64,000 nucleotides of DNA, taken from positions 186,001-250,000 of the forward strand of contig JADNYJ010000021.1 in the NCBI GenBank assembly GCA_015501075.1. Reading direction: 5' to 3'. Position numbers and translations under genes: made by a program. This document shows, one piece after another, positions 10,688-22,475 of the stretch. The DNA is from Gymnopilus junonius. Lineage: Eukaryota > Basidiomycota > Agaricomycetes > Agaricales > Galerinaceae. Every line of letters starts with the position of its first letter. The stretch's first letter is position 1. The notes under the pieces were generated by a model. It was not told the DNA's origin, made no database searches, and saw only the letters and a list, made by a program, of their open reading frames with translations.

Positions 10688-13600
10688 TCACAGAACGATG
10701 GGCCGAGACCTCGTACCCCTTGGAATATACACAGGGTCTTGCTGGTTTTCTTCATTGTCTGATATCTCAATGATGACCGTTTTCTGCTTCTTCCTTGGCC
10801 TTTCTTCCACTTCTTCCACTTCGTCCTCCTCATCAAGTTCGGTTAACTCAGACTCTACAGATGCTTCCCGTTTTCCTTTCTTAGTATCGTTTGATGTCAA
10901 GACCTGTTTTTTGGTCTTCGACTCCTTTTTTCCCTTGGTGTTTCCATCAGCATTCTTCTTACGTTTCGTCCTCACAGGTGGAGGTGGAGGGACCCATTGT
11001 GCCCACTGTTCACAGAGCCGACGTTGGAAATCTTCATCGTAACCGACACATTTCATCGTTGAGACGGCAAGTTGCTGTTAACAAGGAAGTTATGAGAAAA
11101 CGCAGGCCTAAAGCGTCCAAAGAAAATACCTCCTCTCCTGTTGCCAATGATCTTCTAATGTCTTCGGGAGTGGCTCTTAAATGGCGCTTATCATTGAAGA
11201 CTCCCATCCACTCAGCCCTGGTGGGTTTGCGACCAAGTTCCTGTCGAGCCACAACACGTGCACAAAAATAGCCGCCCCATGATTTTTTACGAATCTGGTA
11301 GGCCCACGTCCGCTGAACCTGAGAAAGCAAAAAAAAGCTGGTAAGAAACTAAGGTACAAAGTACATGAGAACTCGTAACATAGCACCTGAGGATCAAGTG
11401 AGGCCCAATCTTCCTTAGTAAGAGGTCGGGTGGGATTGACTTCATAGAATCCCACAAATAACCATGCACCAGAACTCAGCCTCGTAAACACTCTCCATTT
11501 TCCAGGCCATCTGCTATCAATTTCAGTGTCGAAGAAGAGACCTGAGCATCCAGGCACCTGGGGTGCATTTGGTTGATATAGTGTATTGAGGTACATAAAG
11601 TCGTTGAGTCCATGCTTGGCAAGGTGTTCATCGCCGATGTTGGGAAAGGTCATTTGCATATTGCCGCCATAGGTAGAGGACATGAAAGCTCTGGAAACCG
11701 TTGCCTCAAGTGTGGCCAGGTCCAATGCAATTGGGTATGCATCCAAAGCAGCGGACCCCAGCCGATCCATGACATGTTCAAACTTGATCTTCATCTTCTC
11801 AATCTTCTGAGCTTTGGGCTATGATGACCACGTATTACTATCTCATCCAAAACATGCAAAGAAAATTCGCATACATTTATCAATTTCTTGACCTTCTCTA
11901 AATCTTCCTTTTTACGCTTCAAGAAATTAGCGTACGTGTCGACCACGACTTCGACGACCATGCGCCCGTTTTTTTTGCCATTCTCCAAAGCCCGGAGGGC
12001 AGTGGTTTCCACTTCCTGTAGTTCATCCTTGATCACGATAACTTCTGGCTCCTCATTGTGCACTGTGTCTGGAGTAGCCATCTTCATGGTTAGAGTATCA
12101 GTAAGATCAGGAAAAAAGGTAAGCAAATACTGAATTTACATGCATATTATCTTGCTCTCCAGTTTGGGGACCTGTACACTCTGTCGTCAAAAGAGTCTGG
12201 CCCTTCGTTATGAGGCAAGATGGCGGTTCTGATGGTCGCATCACGTCCACCTATTTGATATTTAGATCGTTTAACGTTTAATTAGGGCAAGGGTGATAGT
12301 GGGTCCTTACGGGCTCTTGTACGGTCTCCACGTTGTCAGAAACAATCACGTCATCTAAACGTCGCCTTCGAAGGCGGCGTCCAGCGTAGGATCCACATCG
12401 GTCTATTTCACAGTAAAGTAAGAAGAATTTCGCAAAGCTGAACATATCGAAGACCCCATGTTCTTACCATCTTAACGTCTGGGTTCTCTGCGAGTTCAAC
12501 CTTCGGTTTCTAAAGCCCGATTTTAATATTAGTATTTCTTTTTGATTATAGAATCAATTACCTCATCTTCCTCAAATTTGACCACCAAGAGTCCAAAACG
12601 TCGAGTCGTTTTCCCGACTTCCGGTTTCTGAACTTTCTGTCTTGGTCTCAATTCCCTTTCGCTAGCTTCAACTTGCTCACCTGCTCATCCTCAGATTTTT
12701 GAACATCTGGAATGTCCTGTAAGGAAGGAGTACTTGACGCCGAAACTTCTAGTTTGACTTTTTCGTCCTCTTGTACAATTGTAGTCGCTGAAGACTCTGA
12801 TTGTGCATCACCCTGTTCATCAGGCAAAAAAAAGGTAAATTAGACCACCATGCTAAACCTCGGTTATGAAAACCTACGCTGTCGCGTGCTGTATCTACGC
12901 TAAAATCATTGGGGTCCATTTCAAGCTTTCAGTGACTTAGCTTTTAGTATTGAAAAATCTCAATCAGCGACGATTTGCCCACCTCTTTTCCTCACGTTCC
13001 GCTCGCTCATGCATGATGCCTTCCAGGGATGTTTCATCACTGACCGGACTTTTGGGCAAGAAAGTTGGTTCAGTTTCATCCACGTCGGCTTCGATGCGCT
13101 CCAAGGAATGTTGCTCCTGTTCTGGATTCAGAGCTGTTTTACCTTCTTTCAAGTCGATTTTGACACGTCCCTCATCTTCACACAATATTTCAGACTTGAT
13201 CGTTGGTTCCTGCTACGTGACGCGTCACTAAGCGGGATTTCAACATTCCACAAGAAATGATCATACCACCTCGATGATTTTTTTCACGCCCACGGGCTTC
13301 TGCTCTAATTCCTGTGTTAAAACCATTTTTTTGTCCTCCAAGTCAACTTTGACGCGTCCCTCATCTTTACGGGTTGGTTTAGAAGGCTGCGCCTGGTACG
13401 TGTGTGAGCGCGTTCTCCACGACCTAGGACGAGACAACAATACCATCTGAGTAGGAGTGACGGCCTTCGTGTCCATAGGCTTCTGCTCCGAATCTGAATT
13501 GAATGGGAGTCCGCAGATACGACACCTCCATTCACGGCAATAGAAGGCCCAACGCGTCTTACGTCTTCAGAATCCTGGAACACCGTCACCCGACTGCTTC

Positions 13601-13733
13601 AAAGCTGGGGAGTATGAATTGACATACCGTTTCGGCGGGCTTGCATTCCTCTGCAGGAATCTTTAAAGTCCTGAGATGACGCGACTTTGGACGCGTTTTT
13701 TACCTCTTCCTCCTTCACGACCAGCGGCTTCAT
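10688..13733 (-). CDS. DUF6697-domain protein, second copy (apparently intact)
   Basis: The C-terminal half carries a DUF6697-like domain in one long exon (11794 down to about 11400): VSRAFMSSTYGGNMQMTF, GLNDFMYLNTLY, SRWPGKWRVFTRL, GFYEVNPTRPLTKEDW. It continues in the next exon with VQRTWAYQIRKKSWGGYFC and ARQELGRKPTRAEWMGVF. A further exon (from 11056) reads MKCVGYDEDFQRRLCEQW, then a Pro run, Lys-rich stretches, an acidic ELTELDEED patch and ends RGTRSRPIVL. Upstream exons encode VVEVVVDTYANFLKRKKEDLE, probably a helix, and an acidic N-terminal half with repeats of GRVKVDLE type. The start at 13733 (MKPLVVKEEE) is chosen by match to copy 1; a further upstream exon cannot be excluded. Basic clusters suggest nuclear location (inference). 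The family has no known function that I can cite. Confidence 0.75.
12960..13480 (-). repeat. Internal repeats of the DUF6697 N-terminal region
   Basis: Units related to EGRVKVDLE (GAGGGACGCGTCAAAGTTGA) recur at about 13345-13365 and 13150-13180, with a more divergent unit (ERIEADVDE) near 13070-13100. The same three positions in copy 1 are about 6655-6680, 6465-6490 and 6395-6420. Units lie on separate exons or exon ends, so the region may have grown by exon repetition. Confidence 0.55.
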
Positions 13734-14426
13734 GTCCTAAAGTTTATACAGCTCAGTCGAGAAAGAAAACGAGGAGTTCAAGAGAGACACAGACAATTTC
13801 ATCCTCCTGTTTTGAAAGACATCCTGGATGATGGGTGACTGAAGTTCAGAGGTAAAAAAAAAAAAGGTTTCGTGAGTCGGGCCTTGACAAACTTAGACTT
13901 TGATGACCCTTACTTCAAAATGCTTCTTGGGTCTCACGACATTGTTCCTCGTTATCAACGACCGCAATACCTGTGTCCAACTAATTTGACCTGGTAAAGA
14001 TTTAGATTGGCAAAAGTCCATCACTCCAGTCAACAGGAAAAGGAGGCAATTCCAAGGGGAAATCAAGGAGAAATAGCAGTAAAGTTGACGGGCAGCAAGC
14101 TCTTTAAGGAACTTTAGTCAGCACTGCACTGCCACCACTAGTCATCTCTTCGTGTTTGTAAAGTGGATAAGAATAATGTCCCAAAAACAATTACCCAGTT
14201 GTTCCATAACCCCAAAACTCCTTTGAGTTCATATTATGCGTCGTTCAGAGATGTCGATTAAACTTTCGAAACTCCTCGTCCAAATCGACCTCAACGATCC
14301 CACTTTCCTCATCACCCACATTCGAAGCCGAATCCGTACCAGACTTCTCATTCTCTTTTTTCCTGCGCCACCTTATGATTCACGTTGCATTGGGAAGCCT
14401 CGCCTCCACCTGCGAGCCATCTCGAC

Positions 14427-16219
14427 CTATCGTTGCTGGGTGCCGCTCTGTGGACCAGGAGTCGCAGTAATTGATGCAGTCCCTCCAGTAGATTTCTCCC
14501 CAGCCCCCATGTTGACGAACTCCATGTTGGCAGACATCTTGTCCGAACTAGACTTGTTACGTGTTATATGTTTTACCTAGCATCTCTCGGATGGCAATGA
14601 CGAAAGACTGTAATGGAGAAATATGGTTACATGAATAAGCGACTAGATGAGGAAATATAACAACTTACAGGATCCGTAGCTGCAATCAAACCATACGCGA
14701 GTGGGCGAATGGCATAAAAGAAGAGATCTGCGCATTAGAGGTGTTAGCTCCAGTGCGCTAATATTGCGCCACGCAGTGTTGGGAGCACTCTTACCAACCA
14801 AAAGTAAGCGGAATTCCTACGATGGAAAATCAGTCCGTTGAAGAAGAAAATAAAAGAACAGACTTACTCCTTGAGTGTTAACTCCTATGATTGTTGTTTC
14901 CAGATCCAGAGCGACGGTGGGGTAGTTGCATATGAGGATATAATGGGATAGAGAGCTAAACTGACCAAAGAAAAGTAATTGAGAGTTAAACAAGCCCTCT
15001 CAATTTATCTTAATTGCTTCCACGCACCAATCCGCAAAATAGCATTCCTGTATCTCGGGTCCCTTGTTATATCCGTCGGTCGCTTCCTCATGAGTTCATC
15101 GACACGAGCTGCATCGTTCACTCTTGTCGAAGAAGCCTTGGAAGAAGACACCTTTGTAGCGGTGCCCTTCGTGATTATACCCTTGGTGGTGGTATTGACT
15201 TTAGTTGTGCCAAGTGTGTTAGTCATTTTGGTGCCGCCTTTGCCCATGGGCCCAGCGTCGAGGACGGCTTGCTGAAGGACCCTTGTAGTTCGCTATGATA
15301 CCATTGAGTCAGGACCTTGTGATAACAAAAGCTCTTGAACGACGTACCTGGTAAAGATACATCCATATGATAATAATGGTTGAACAAATGGTCTCAATCG
15401 TCGCAGCCAAAGCGACCCAGAAAGATTGTGTGCCAATGATCCAGCGCAATTTCAAATTAGGATCCCCATTCTTATACCAGCATGTATCAGACTGCTCGTC
15501 CCATCCAAACTGATGCAATGCGAATGTAGGAACATTGAGGAGGAGGGTGAGGAAGACCGTGCCGATGAGATAGTACTTCTCTAGATGTTGACCATTTTTA
15601 TGGTGGACCAGTACGAGCCTTCAATAATCAGGGGATTGCTGATTTTAGAAAGGGGACGATTTAGCTTACTGGAGATTTATGGCGATGCAAGTAGTGAAAA
15701 ACGTTGAAAACGTCAGGAAAAGCTGTGCGCAGTAAATCCGTTTTAGTGAATGAAATACCAATAACGTCAACGAGAAGCAGAGCGAAGGGCCACGACGCAC
15801 ATTAACACAGAAAGCACCGAAGTTGCATCCAGCCCCAGGTGCCGCTGGAGTCGCAGCATAGGCTATTCCGAATCCGACGCTAATCCGTACATGTATTAGG
15901 TTGACTTTCAATGAAACGTCCAATGAACTTACTTTGACACGAGTGCGTAGACCAGGATGCGAAAACTGACTCGGTCGAGGTACTTCCTGGCATTGGGGAA
16001 GGACGCAACGATACCGTATGCAACGAGGACGAGGAAGCATACACACGTTCCAGGTATCGTCCCAAAACTCGCTAGGTTATTTCTTCAAAAATAAAATAGA
16101 ATAAAGATTGCTCTGCTCAGTGCACTTGGAGAGAGGACTTACGAAAAAGTGATCTGCGAGTCAGTGATAGTAAAGCCTCCACCGCTATCGCCAGAGGAGT
16201 CCGATGAATTCGACGACAT
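14427..16219 (-). CDS. Seven-transmembrane receptor-like protein (GPCR-like), copy E with shortened tail
   Basis: The start at 16219 gives a Ser/Asp/Gly-rich outer N-terminus (MSSNSSDSSGDSGGGFTITD). The next exons read NNLASFGTIPGTCVCFLVLVAYGIVA (TM1), then SFRILVYALVS (TM2), GIAYAATPAAPGAGCNFGAFCVN (loop with two Cys), FFTTCIAINLQLVLVH (TM3), KNGQHLEKYYLIGT, a TM4 ending FALHQFGWD, an outer loop DTCWYKNGDPNLKLRW, and TM5 (FWVALAATIETICSTIIIIW). Later exons carry the cytoplasmic loop (RVDELMRKRPTDITRDPRYR) and the last helices. The pattern fits fungal receptor-like GPCRs that couple to G-protein/cAMP signalling; the ligand is unknown. Relative to the neighbour at 17300-19290 the tail stops early at 14427-14429; a homologous tail (DEEFRKFNRHL) is still readable downstream to about 14257, in another frame and behind a TGA. 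Confidence 0.75.
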
Positions 16220-17299
16220 CCTTCAAGATTCCAGTACAGGTGCGGAGAGAAGACTGGGCGATAGGTGGGTGGGCTGTCACTATGGCTCTCAAGGAAATCT
16301 TTTAACCTTTAATAAGTAATCTGGTGGATGTGCACTGTAAATAGAGCGTTCCCCACCATTTGACACGGGCTTGACAGATCCCTGTTAATCCCTCGCCTCG
16401 CTGCCTTCCTATCAGCCTTACGGAAGTGCCCCATGCCCTCGGATTGTTGGCCGGCATTAGCCTGGTTATGAAGTTGGCAGTGAATGATGAAAGATAGCAG
16501 GATAGAAGCTGTCGACAGCTGCAGGTGGATTCGGTAGTTTAGTTTTAGAGAGTGAATGAAGGCCATGAGATTGAGAAGCATGGGAGCATCAAGTTGGAGT
16601 GAAAGCTGGAAAGAATTGTCACTGCCACCGCCCGCCGAACGTCCGATCCGGAATCAAAGAAAATCTATTTATAGCTCATTTTCACTGGATGGCAAGCTTC
16701 AAGGGGAAGAACATTCGCTTCAGGGTTCACAAAACCCACGCCAAGCTTAAAGAGTCTTTGTTTTGCTTTTCAAGTAACTTCTAAGGCTAATATGTACAGT
16801 ACCTAGCGACTCAGTGATTTAAATCCTCTCAACTTGCCTTGCGCAAACTTATGATTTATAAAGATAAATATTTCAAATAATCTCAAGAGTAGAATCCAGG
16901 CAGCTTGAATACCAAGGACCTTTTAAGTAAAAGTATCCAGTAACAAAGCAAGCCAAGACTAATGTAACGTTAATTGTCAAAGGCTTAGGTCAAACTATAA
17001 GTATAAGAAATTCCAGCCCGTTGACATAGAGTACAAGACATCGAGCTGTCCTAAGTACTTGCGTTGAAGCAGAAAATCATTTGAACCAACTTCTCACCCA
17101 ACGATGGTCTCGCGAATTGTAATGCTACAGAAATATTCAATCATTGCCCTTCGTGAATCACCGTACATTAAATAGTGCTACTAACTTACATACATAAATC
17201 ATATCCATCCTTTTGTTTAATCAGCCTATAGCCCGTGTATAGCCCAAAATAATTAAAATATTCTTGACAGATCCAAACCCCAAAGATTATTTTCATCTT
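16220..17299. other. Intergenic region between the two receptor genes
   Basis: This is the 5' side of receptor E and the 3' side of receptor F. It holds a short block (about 16346-16380) that also occurs upstream of receptor F. From about 16780 to 17280 it is AT-rich and I see no ORF with coding character. Confidence 0.55.
16346..16400 (-). promoter_or_regulatory. Upstream block shared by both receptor genes (E copy)
   Basis: The phrase CGTTCCCCACCATTTGACA followed by GCTTGACAG lies about 130 bases upstream of the start at 16219. A near-identical phrase stands upstream of the second receptor at 19705-19733. Conservation outside coding sequence suggests a shared promoter element or leftover duplicated flank; I cannot tell which. 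Confidence 0.4.
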
Positions 17300-19290
17300 T
17301 CACAGTTGGCGATTAATCCTCCTAAACTCTTCCTCATAACTAATCTCGACAATTCCGATCTCCTCGTCTTCCTTGATTACACCCACATTCGACCCCAAGT
17401 TTGACCTGTGCTCGTGTTCATCTGCCTTCTCCTGGAATCCTCCGTTTACAGTCATGTTTGGAGCCTCTGATTGCGCCTGCGAAGCCTCCTGGCCCGTTCG
17501 TGTTTGGGTAGCGGTTCCGCGTCCGGATCTGGCCCCCGCACGCACGCTGGCGAATTCCATGTTGGCAGACATCTTGTCCGAGTTTGATCTATTGCGGGTG
17601 TTATACGTTTTACCCATCATTTCTCGAATGGCGATAATGAAAGACTGAAATGGCAGGTCAATAAGTGAGAAGGGGATAATACCTATAAAAAGATACATTG
17701 AAAAGGAAAGACTTACGGGATCCGTCACTGCAATCAAGCCATACGCGAGAGGGCGTATAGCATAGAATAAGAGGTCTGCACATTATCGGAATATGTAAAT
17801 ATTATCCGACTTATATTTTCAAAAATCTACGTACCAAGCACGAGTAACCGGTAGTCCTATAATGAATGGAAATAGAGTAAGGATCCAATTTGAGAAAAAC
17901 GGAATTTGTGTAAGAAAATACATACCCCTTGTGTATTGAGCCCTGCTCGAATCGTCGTGTTTAAATCCAGAGCGACGGTGGGATAATTACATAGGAGGGA
18001 CACAATAGGATAGAGGGCTGGTCAAAGCAAAAAGAAAAGCAACCTTTAGTTTTTTCCACCCAGTAAGGCTAGCACCAGCCGACGCACCAATACGCAAAAT
18101 AGCGTTCCTATACCTTGGATCCCTAGTAATATCCGTCGGTCGCTTCCGAATGAAATCCTCGACGCGTGCTGCGTCGTCGACCCTTGTGGAAGATATTTTT
18201 GGGGAAGAGCCCTTCGTTCCAATCGCTTTGGTTGCAGTACCCTTGGTTTTAATTGCAGTGACACCAGTAATCGATTTCGTCCCTTCCCTTCCTAAAGGCC
18301 CTGCTTGGAGTACGGCTTCTCCAAGGGCCCTTGTAGTGCGCTATGTATACCAGAAAGCTGAGTTTAATTCCTGGCAAAAGGAAATTTAAGGAAAGACGAA
18401 AGACACACCTGGTAAAGATACATCCAAGCGAGAATGATCACTGAGCATACCGTCTCAATAGTAGCAGCCAAGGCAATCCAAAAAGACTGGGTCCCAATAA
18501 TCCAGCGAAGCTTTAAATCAGGGTCGCCGTTCTTATACCAGCACGTCTCCGACTCTTCGTCCCAACCGAATTGGTGTAATGCAAAAGTCGGGACATTGAG
18601 GACGATAGTCAGGATAAATGTGCCAATGAGGTAATATTTTTCCAGATGTTGGCCGTTCTTATGGTGCACCAGGACAAGCCTCAGATGGAAGGAAAAGAAT
18701 ATGTACGGTAAATATATAGAATCTATTTTCGAAATAAAATCATTCGCTTACTGGAGATTGATGGCAATGCTGGTAGTGAAGAATGTCGAAAACGTCAGGA
18801 ACAACTACGAATATCAAATTCGTCAGAAGGGTAGATCTTCATTAGAGAAGACCCATTACGCACATTAACGCAAAACGCCCCGAAATTACACCCCGGTCCA
18901 GGTGCAGCTGGGGTAGCAGCATAGGCGATGCCGAATCCAACACTGAAGGGTACATCTTTTAGCATTCTTTTTTCAGTAAAACAGAAGAGAGAAAACTACT
19001 CACTTTGACACAAGCGCGTACACGAGGAGCCGGAAACTGACTCGGTCCAGATACTTTCTTGCATGAGGGAAGTACGCGACGATCCCATAGGCGACAAGAA
19101 CCAGGAAGCAGACGCATGTTCCTGGTATGGTTCCGAAGCTCGCAAGGTTATTACTAGAGTATGGGAATTCAGAGATTTTTTTTAATTAAAGAAGAAGCAG
19201 CAGAAGCACTTACGCAAAGTTGATTTGCGAGTCAGTTATAATAAACCCTCCGCCGTCACCCCCACTAGGATCTGAAGAGTTCGACGACAT
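17300..19290 (-). CDS. Seven-transmembrane receptor-like protein (GPCR-like), copy F, intact
   Basis: This is the tandem paralogue of the gene at 14427-16219, with the same exon layout and a full cytoplasmic tail. The start at 19290 gives MSSNSSDPSGGDGGGFIITD, then NNLASFGTIPGTCVCF (TM1), a helix with RKYLDRVSFRLLVYALVS, AATPAAPGPGCNFGAFCVN, TM3, KNGQHLEKYYLIGTFILTIV (TM4), the outer loop ETCWYKNGDPDLKLRW with its Cys-Trp pair, TM5 (FWIALAATIETVCSVIILAW), a cytoplasmic loop ending RRPTDITRDPRYRNAILR and the last two helices. The tail contains SNSDKMSANMEFASVRAG and ends EEEFRRINRQL with stop at 17300-17302. It probably signals through a G protein at the plasma membrane (family inference). Every exon joins in frame, so this copy is the better model for the family here. 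Confidence 0.8.
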
Positions 19291-19655
19291 CCCTACAGTT
19301 TCAAGAGAAGTGCGGAATCACGAGAAAGAAGTAGTGAGGTGGGGTATGAGGTGCGAATGGGAGGTTGTCATCAACGGTTGTCGAGGATATATATCTTTGG
19401 GCTTTAAATAAGCGACTGTGCGCATTTCACAGCAATTCACAAGTACTCTATTCCAGTCGCTGGAACCATGATGCATCGATGTCCTATTTCAAGCTCGGAA
19501 AACGGGAAAGGAGAGCCAAACCAAACTCCGAAGCAAAGCTAGCATGTCGTTGAAATCAGAGATGAAAAAAGTTTGACCGGGAAAATCATACCGTAATTGG
19601 GCCTCGGGTATGCTCCATATGGGAAGCCCGACTCGCCGAAAAGCGTTTTATGGGG

Positions 19656-19678
19656 ACCTGGCGGGGAGGCCGCCAGGT
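19656..19678. repeat. Perfect inverted repeat, possible hairpin
   Basis: ACCTGGCGG and CCGCCAGGT form a perfect 9-base stem around a 5-base loop (GGAGG). It lies about 370 bases upstream of the receptor F start, close to the conserved block at 19705. It may be a protein-binding palindrome or an RNA hairpin. Confidence 0.5.
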
Positions 19679-19704
19679 GATTTAATATAAAAATGACTAA
19701 CGAC

Positions 19705-19733
19705 CGCTCCCCACCGTTTGACATGCTTGACAG
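19705..19733 (-). promoter_or_regulatory. Upstream block shared by both receptor genes (F copy)
   Basis: CGCTCCCCACCGTTTGACA followed by GCTTGACAG matches the block near 16348-16376 upstream of receptor E. Here it is about 420 bases from the start codon, against about 130 in the other copy. Confidence 0.4.
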
Positions 19734-21573
19734 GGCCCCTGCCAATCGTTTTGTTCCCGCTCGCCTTTATTAACCTTTTCCAAGGACCCATGTCCTCGGA
19801 TCGCCTTCGGCATTGGCGGCCATCATGCTGTGACTTGATGTATCATTTATTTTGTCGAAGCGGAGAAACGGGGCCATTTGCTAGATGGAGGGGCCCGGGA
19901 ATGACACGTATAAACTTGTTATCGCTACTCTGTAAGCCCCTTTCACCAAAGGCCACAGCTCTTAGCTTGATCTGTTTTTCCGGTTTTTCTTTCTTCCTTT
20001 CAAAGTATAGTTTGATGCTGATCCTCATCCAGTTGAGCGGGCACCTAAATATACCCCTACTGAGTAAATGATGTCACGTATTAGTTAAGTTAATGCCGCT
20101 GCCAGTGTCTCATCCCCTGATTTTCGACACTAGACAGGATTGTCAGGATCGATCACCAAGTCAACTACGTAAGCGAAACATCCTACCTTTCTGGAGCTCT
20201 AGTTAGCAGTAGGACTCGAAGGTGTTAACAACAACTGTAAGAGAAATATCCAAATCATATGTCGGAGCACTTCCTTTTGCCACCGCCCAATTGAAACAAA
20301 TACACCTAAATCTGCCAGGTGCGCAGGCGTGCGCGAAGGCTGTTGACAGTTGCTATCCTGACTGAAGGGCGGGATGACAAAACATCGGACCATCAACTTC
20401 TTCTACACATTTATTTCTTGCACGTCGAGAAATCCTTACTGGTTATGGTGTGGCCAAGGGGTCATTTTAAGGTACAATAAGCTTGGGCGATGTACATGAA
20501 ACAGATTCAAGAACAAAGAAGCTTGGCTTGGGAAGAAGGAACAGAATTAGAAATTTACTTAGCTTTAGAATGATTTGATGAAAGAAAGTTGGAACTGGAC
20601 AATAATCGACCAAAAAAAGGCTGGACCAAACTTTTGATACTATTCGCGTGCTTTTACCAGAAATCATCCTTTTGACTGGGAGAAGAGGAATGCTTGTTAC
20701 GAGGAGGTCTTAATATTGGAACGGGTGGACGCCACATACATCAGAATATACCCAGATTATAAAAGTGGTTGAACGGTATTTCGAGTCCAACACCACATGC
20801 TTTACTAAATTTCACCGCCGACGTGGGTTCTCTGTAAGACCAGGTCGCTGGGTCTGTTGTCTATAGAGATACTCTAATCTAGTAGTAGAACCACCAATTA
20901 TTCATGTTGGAGATAGTGGAATGCTATGGCATATATCCCAGAACGCATGTATACACATCCTAGCGATGCTTGGGATATATCACAGCCATCCAGCACCTTT
21001 CTCCGACATCAACTTTGCAGGTGAAGTTCGACATACAATAAAGACCACGCCAATGCTAAGAACATGATTCGTGAATGGTGTAGGAACACCAGAGTCACTT
21101 GATGATCTGCAGGGGATGAAAAAAACCACGATCAGCGAGCCTTCTTGAGGATCATCTGGGTCATGATTCTCGACTTCCCGCCAACTGATCCTGTAGATCG
21201 TGTCGGAAATACTGTGTCATGGAGAAGCATTAAGGTCCTCGCAGGAGAAAAGCTCCAGCATACCAGTTGTGTGACGCCGCTCGTGCGACGCCCATTATTC
21301 TGACAACAACTATAGGTCAAATGGCACTGATCGCGAGCTACGATTTCGACATCGCGGAATTTTCTCTTGTGATGCACTTCAAGCTTCGAGACTCGTAGTG
21401 ATCTTTTTCCTGTTGAGATGAGTTGTGACTCCAGCCTCCTGATTTTCGTCGCTGTCGATGATCGATATCGATAAGGATATCTACGTACAGGATCTGCAGT
21501 GGGGAGCTGGCGCAGGTAAGCATGGGATTAAGAAATCAGTGCGTTGACTTGCCTTGTACGAGTTGCACGGAGT

Positions 21574-21600
21574 CACACACACAGAGAGAGAGAGAGAGAG
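21574..21600. repeat. CA/GA microsatellite
   Basis: A short (CA)n run passes directly into a run of about ten GA units. Confidence 0.85.
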
Positions 21601-22475
21601 AATGAGATATCAGAACGGGTAATTGAGTGTTATGGTATGCGTCGAAGATGTATGAACAATGGGTCTTGGCATGGTGGCATGATAGTGGTACGGATGAAAG
21701 ATGTAATCGTTGCCGACTGACTTTTTCCAGATTTGGACGACACGTCAATGCGTCCTCAAGTTCCTCCGATATGCGACAGCTCGAAGTCATTCCTTACGGA
21801 CAGTATAAAACTTGGAGATTGCCAAGTCTAATTTGCTTATCGGCCTATACCGGCAGACCTATCTAGAGCGGGGTTATTCCGGATGCAGGTGTCGGTTACC
21901 TACGCTTGTGGCAGATGCTCGTACGAGTCGACATGGTAGCGATTCCATTGTAATTCAATATAGATGCAAGAATGCTCAACGATTCCAGAAATGCATCGGC
22001 GAGTAATAACTCTGTTCCGATCTGTTCCAGTCAGGAAGAAAAGCAATAAGTGTCGATATTGAAGTGCTCTGGGATCAGTGATTCAGGTGGAAATAGAATA
22101 CAACGGCGCTCTATACCGTCTGTCGGTTATATACGTAGTGTACAGATAATGACGGCAAACGCACCAGAGGAGTAAGTTTAGCGAATGTTGAAGTTAAATT
22201 TGCTCCTGAAAAGTCCCAACGGTGGGACGACGCTCTCACAGTACCATTTTACGAGTGCCTGAATGCGGGGAAACCTTGGATGGTGCTAGAAAGCGCGCTC
22301 TGGTGTTGCATGGTACACGTCGACAAAGACCAGACGAGGGTTCTGGTTGATTGAAGATGTGAACTGGTGACATAGCACCTTCCAAATATGGACGACACGT
22401 CAATATCGCCACCTAAACCGTGCTCACTCTTCCTCCAACTCTCTGTCTCTCTTTTCTTTTCTTTTCTTTCCTCTT

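Larger units (their letters stand above)
10475..14141. repeat. Segmental duplication, copy 2
   Basis: Paralogous to 3843-7306, same orientation, including non-coding flanks on both sides. This copy is slightly longer. Its DUF6697 reading frame is cleaner than that of copy 1. The boundaries are by eye and could shift by tens of bases. Confidence 0.75.
19291..22475. other. Gene-free region of about 3.2 kb
   Basis: No ORF here has convincing exon structure or recognisable motifs. It contains the shared upstream block of the receptor genes (19705-19733), a perfect 9-bp hairpin (19656-19678), a CA/GA microsatellite (about 21574-21600) and AT-rich stretches. It could hold a non-coding RNA or a decayed element, but nothing supports that directly. 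Confidence 0.5.
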
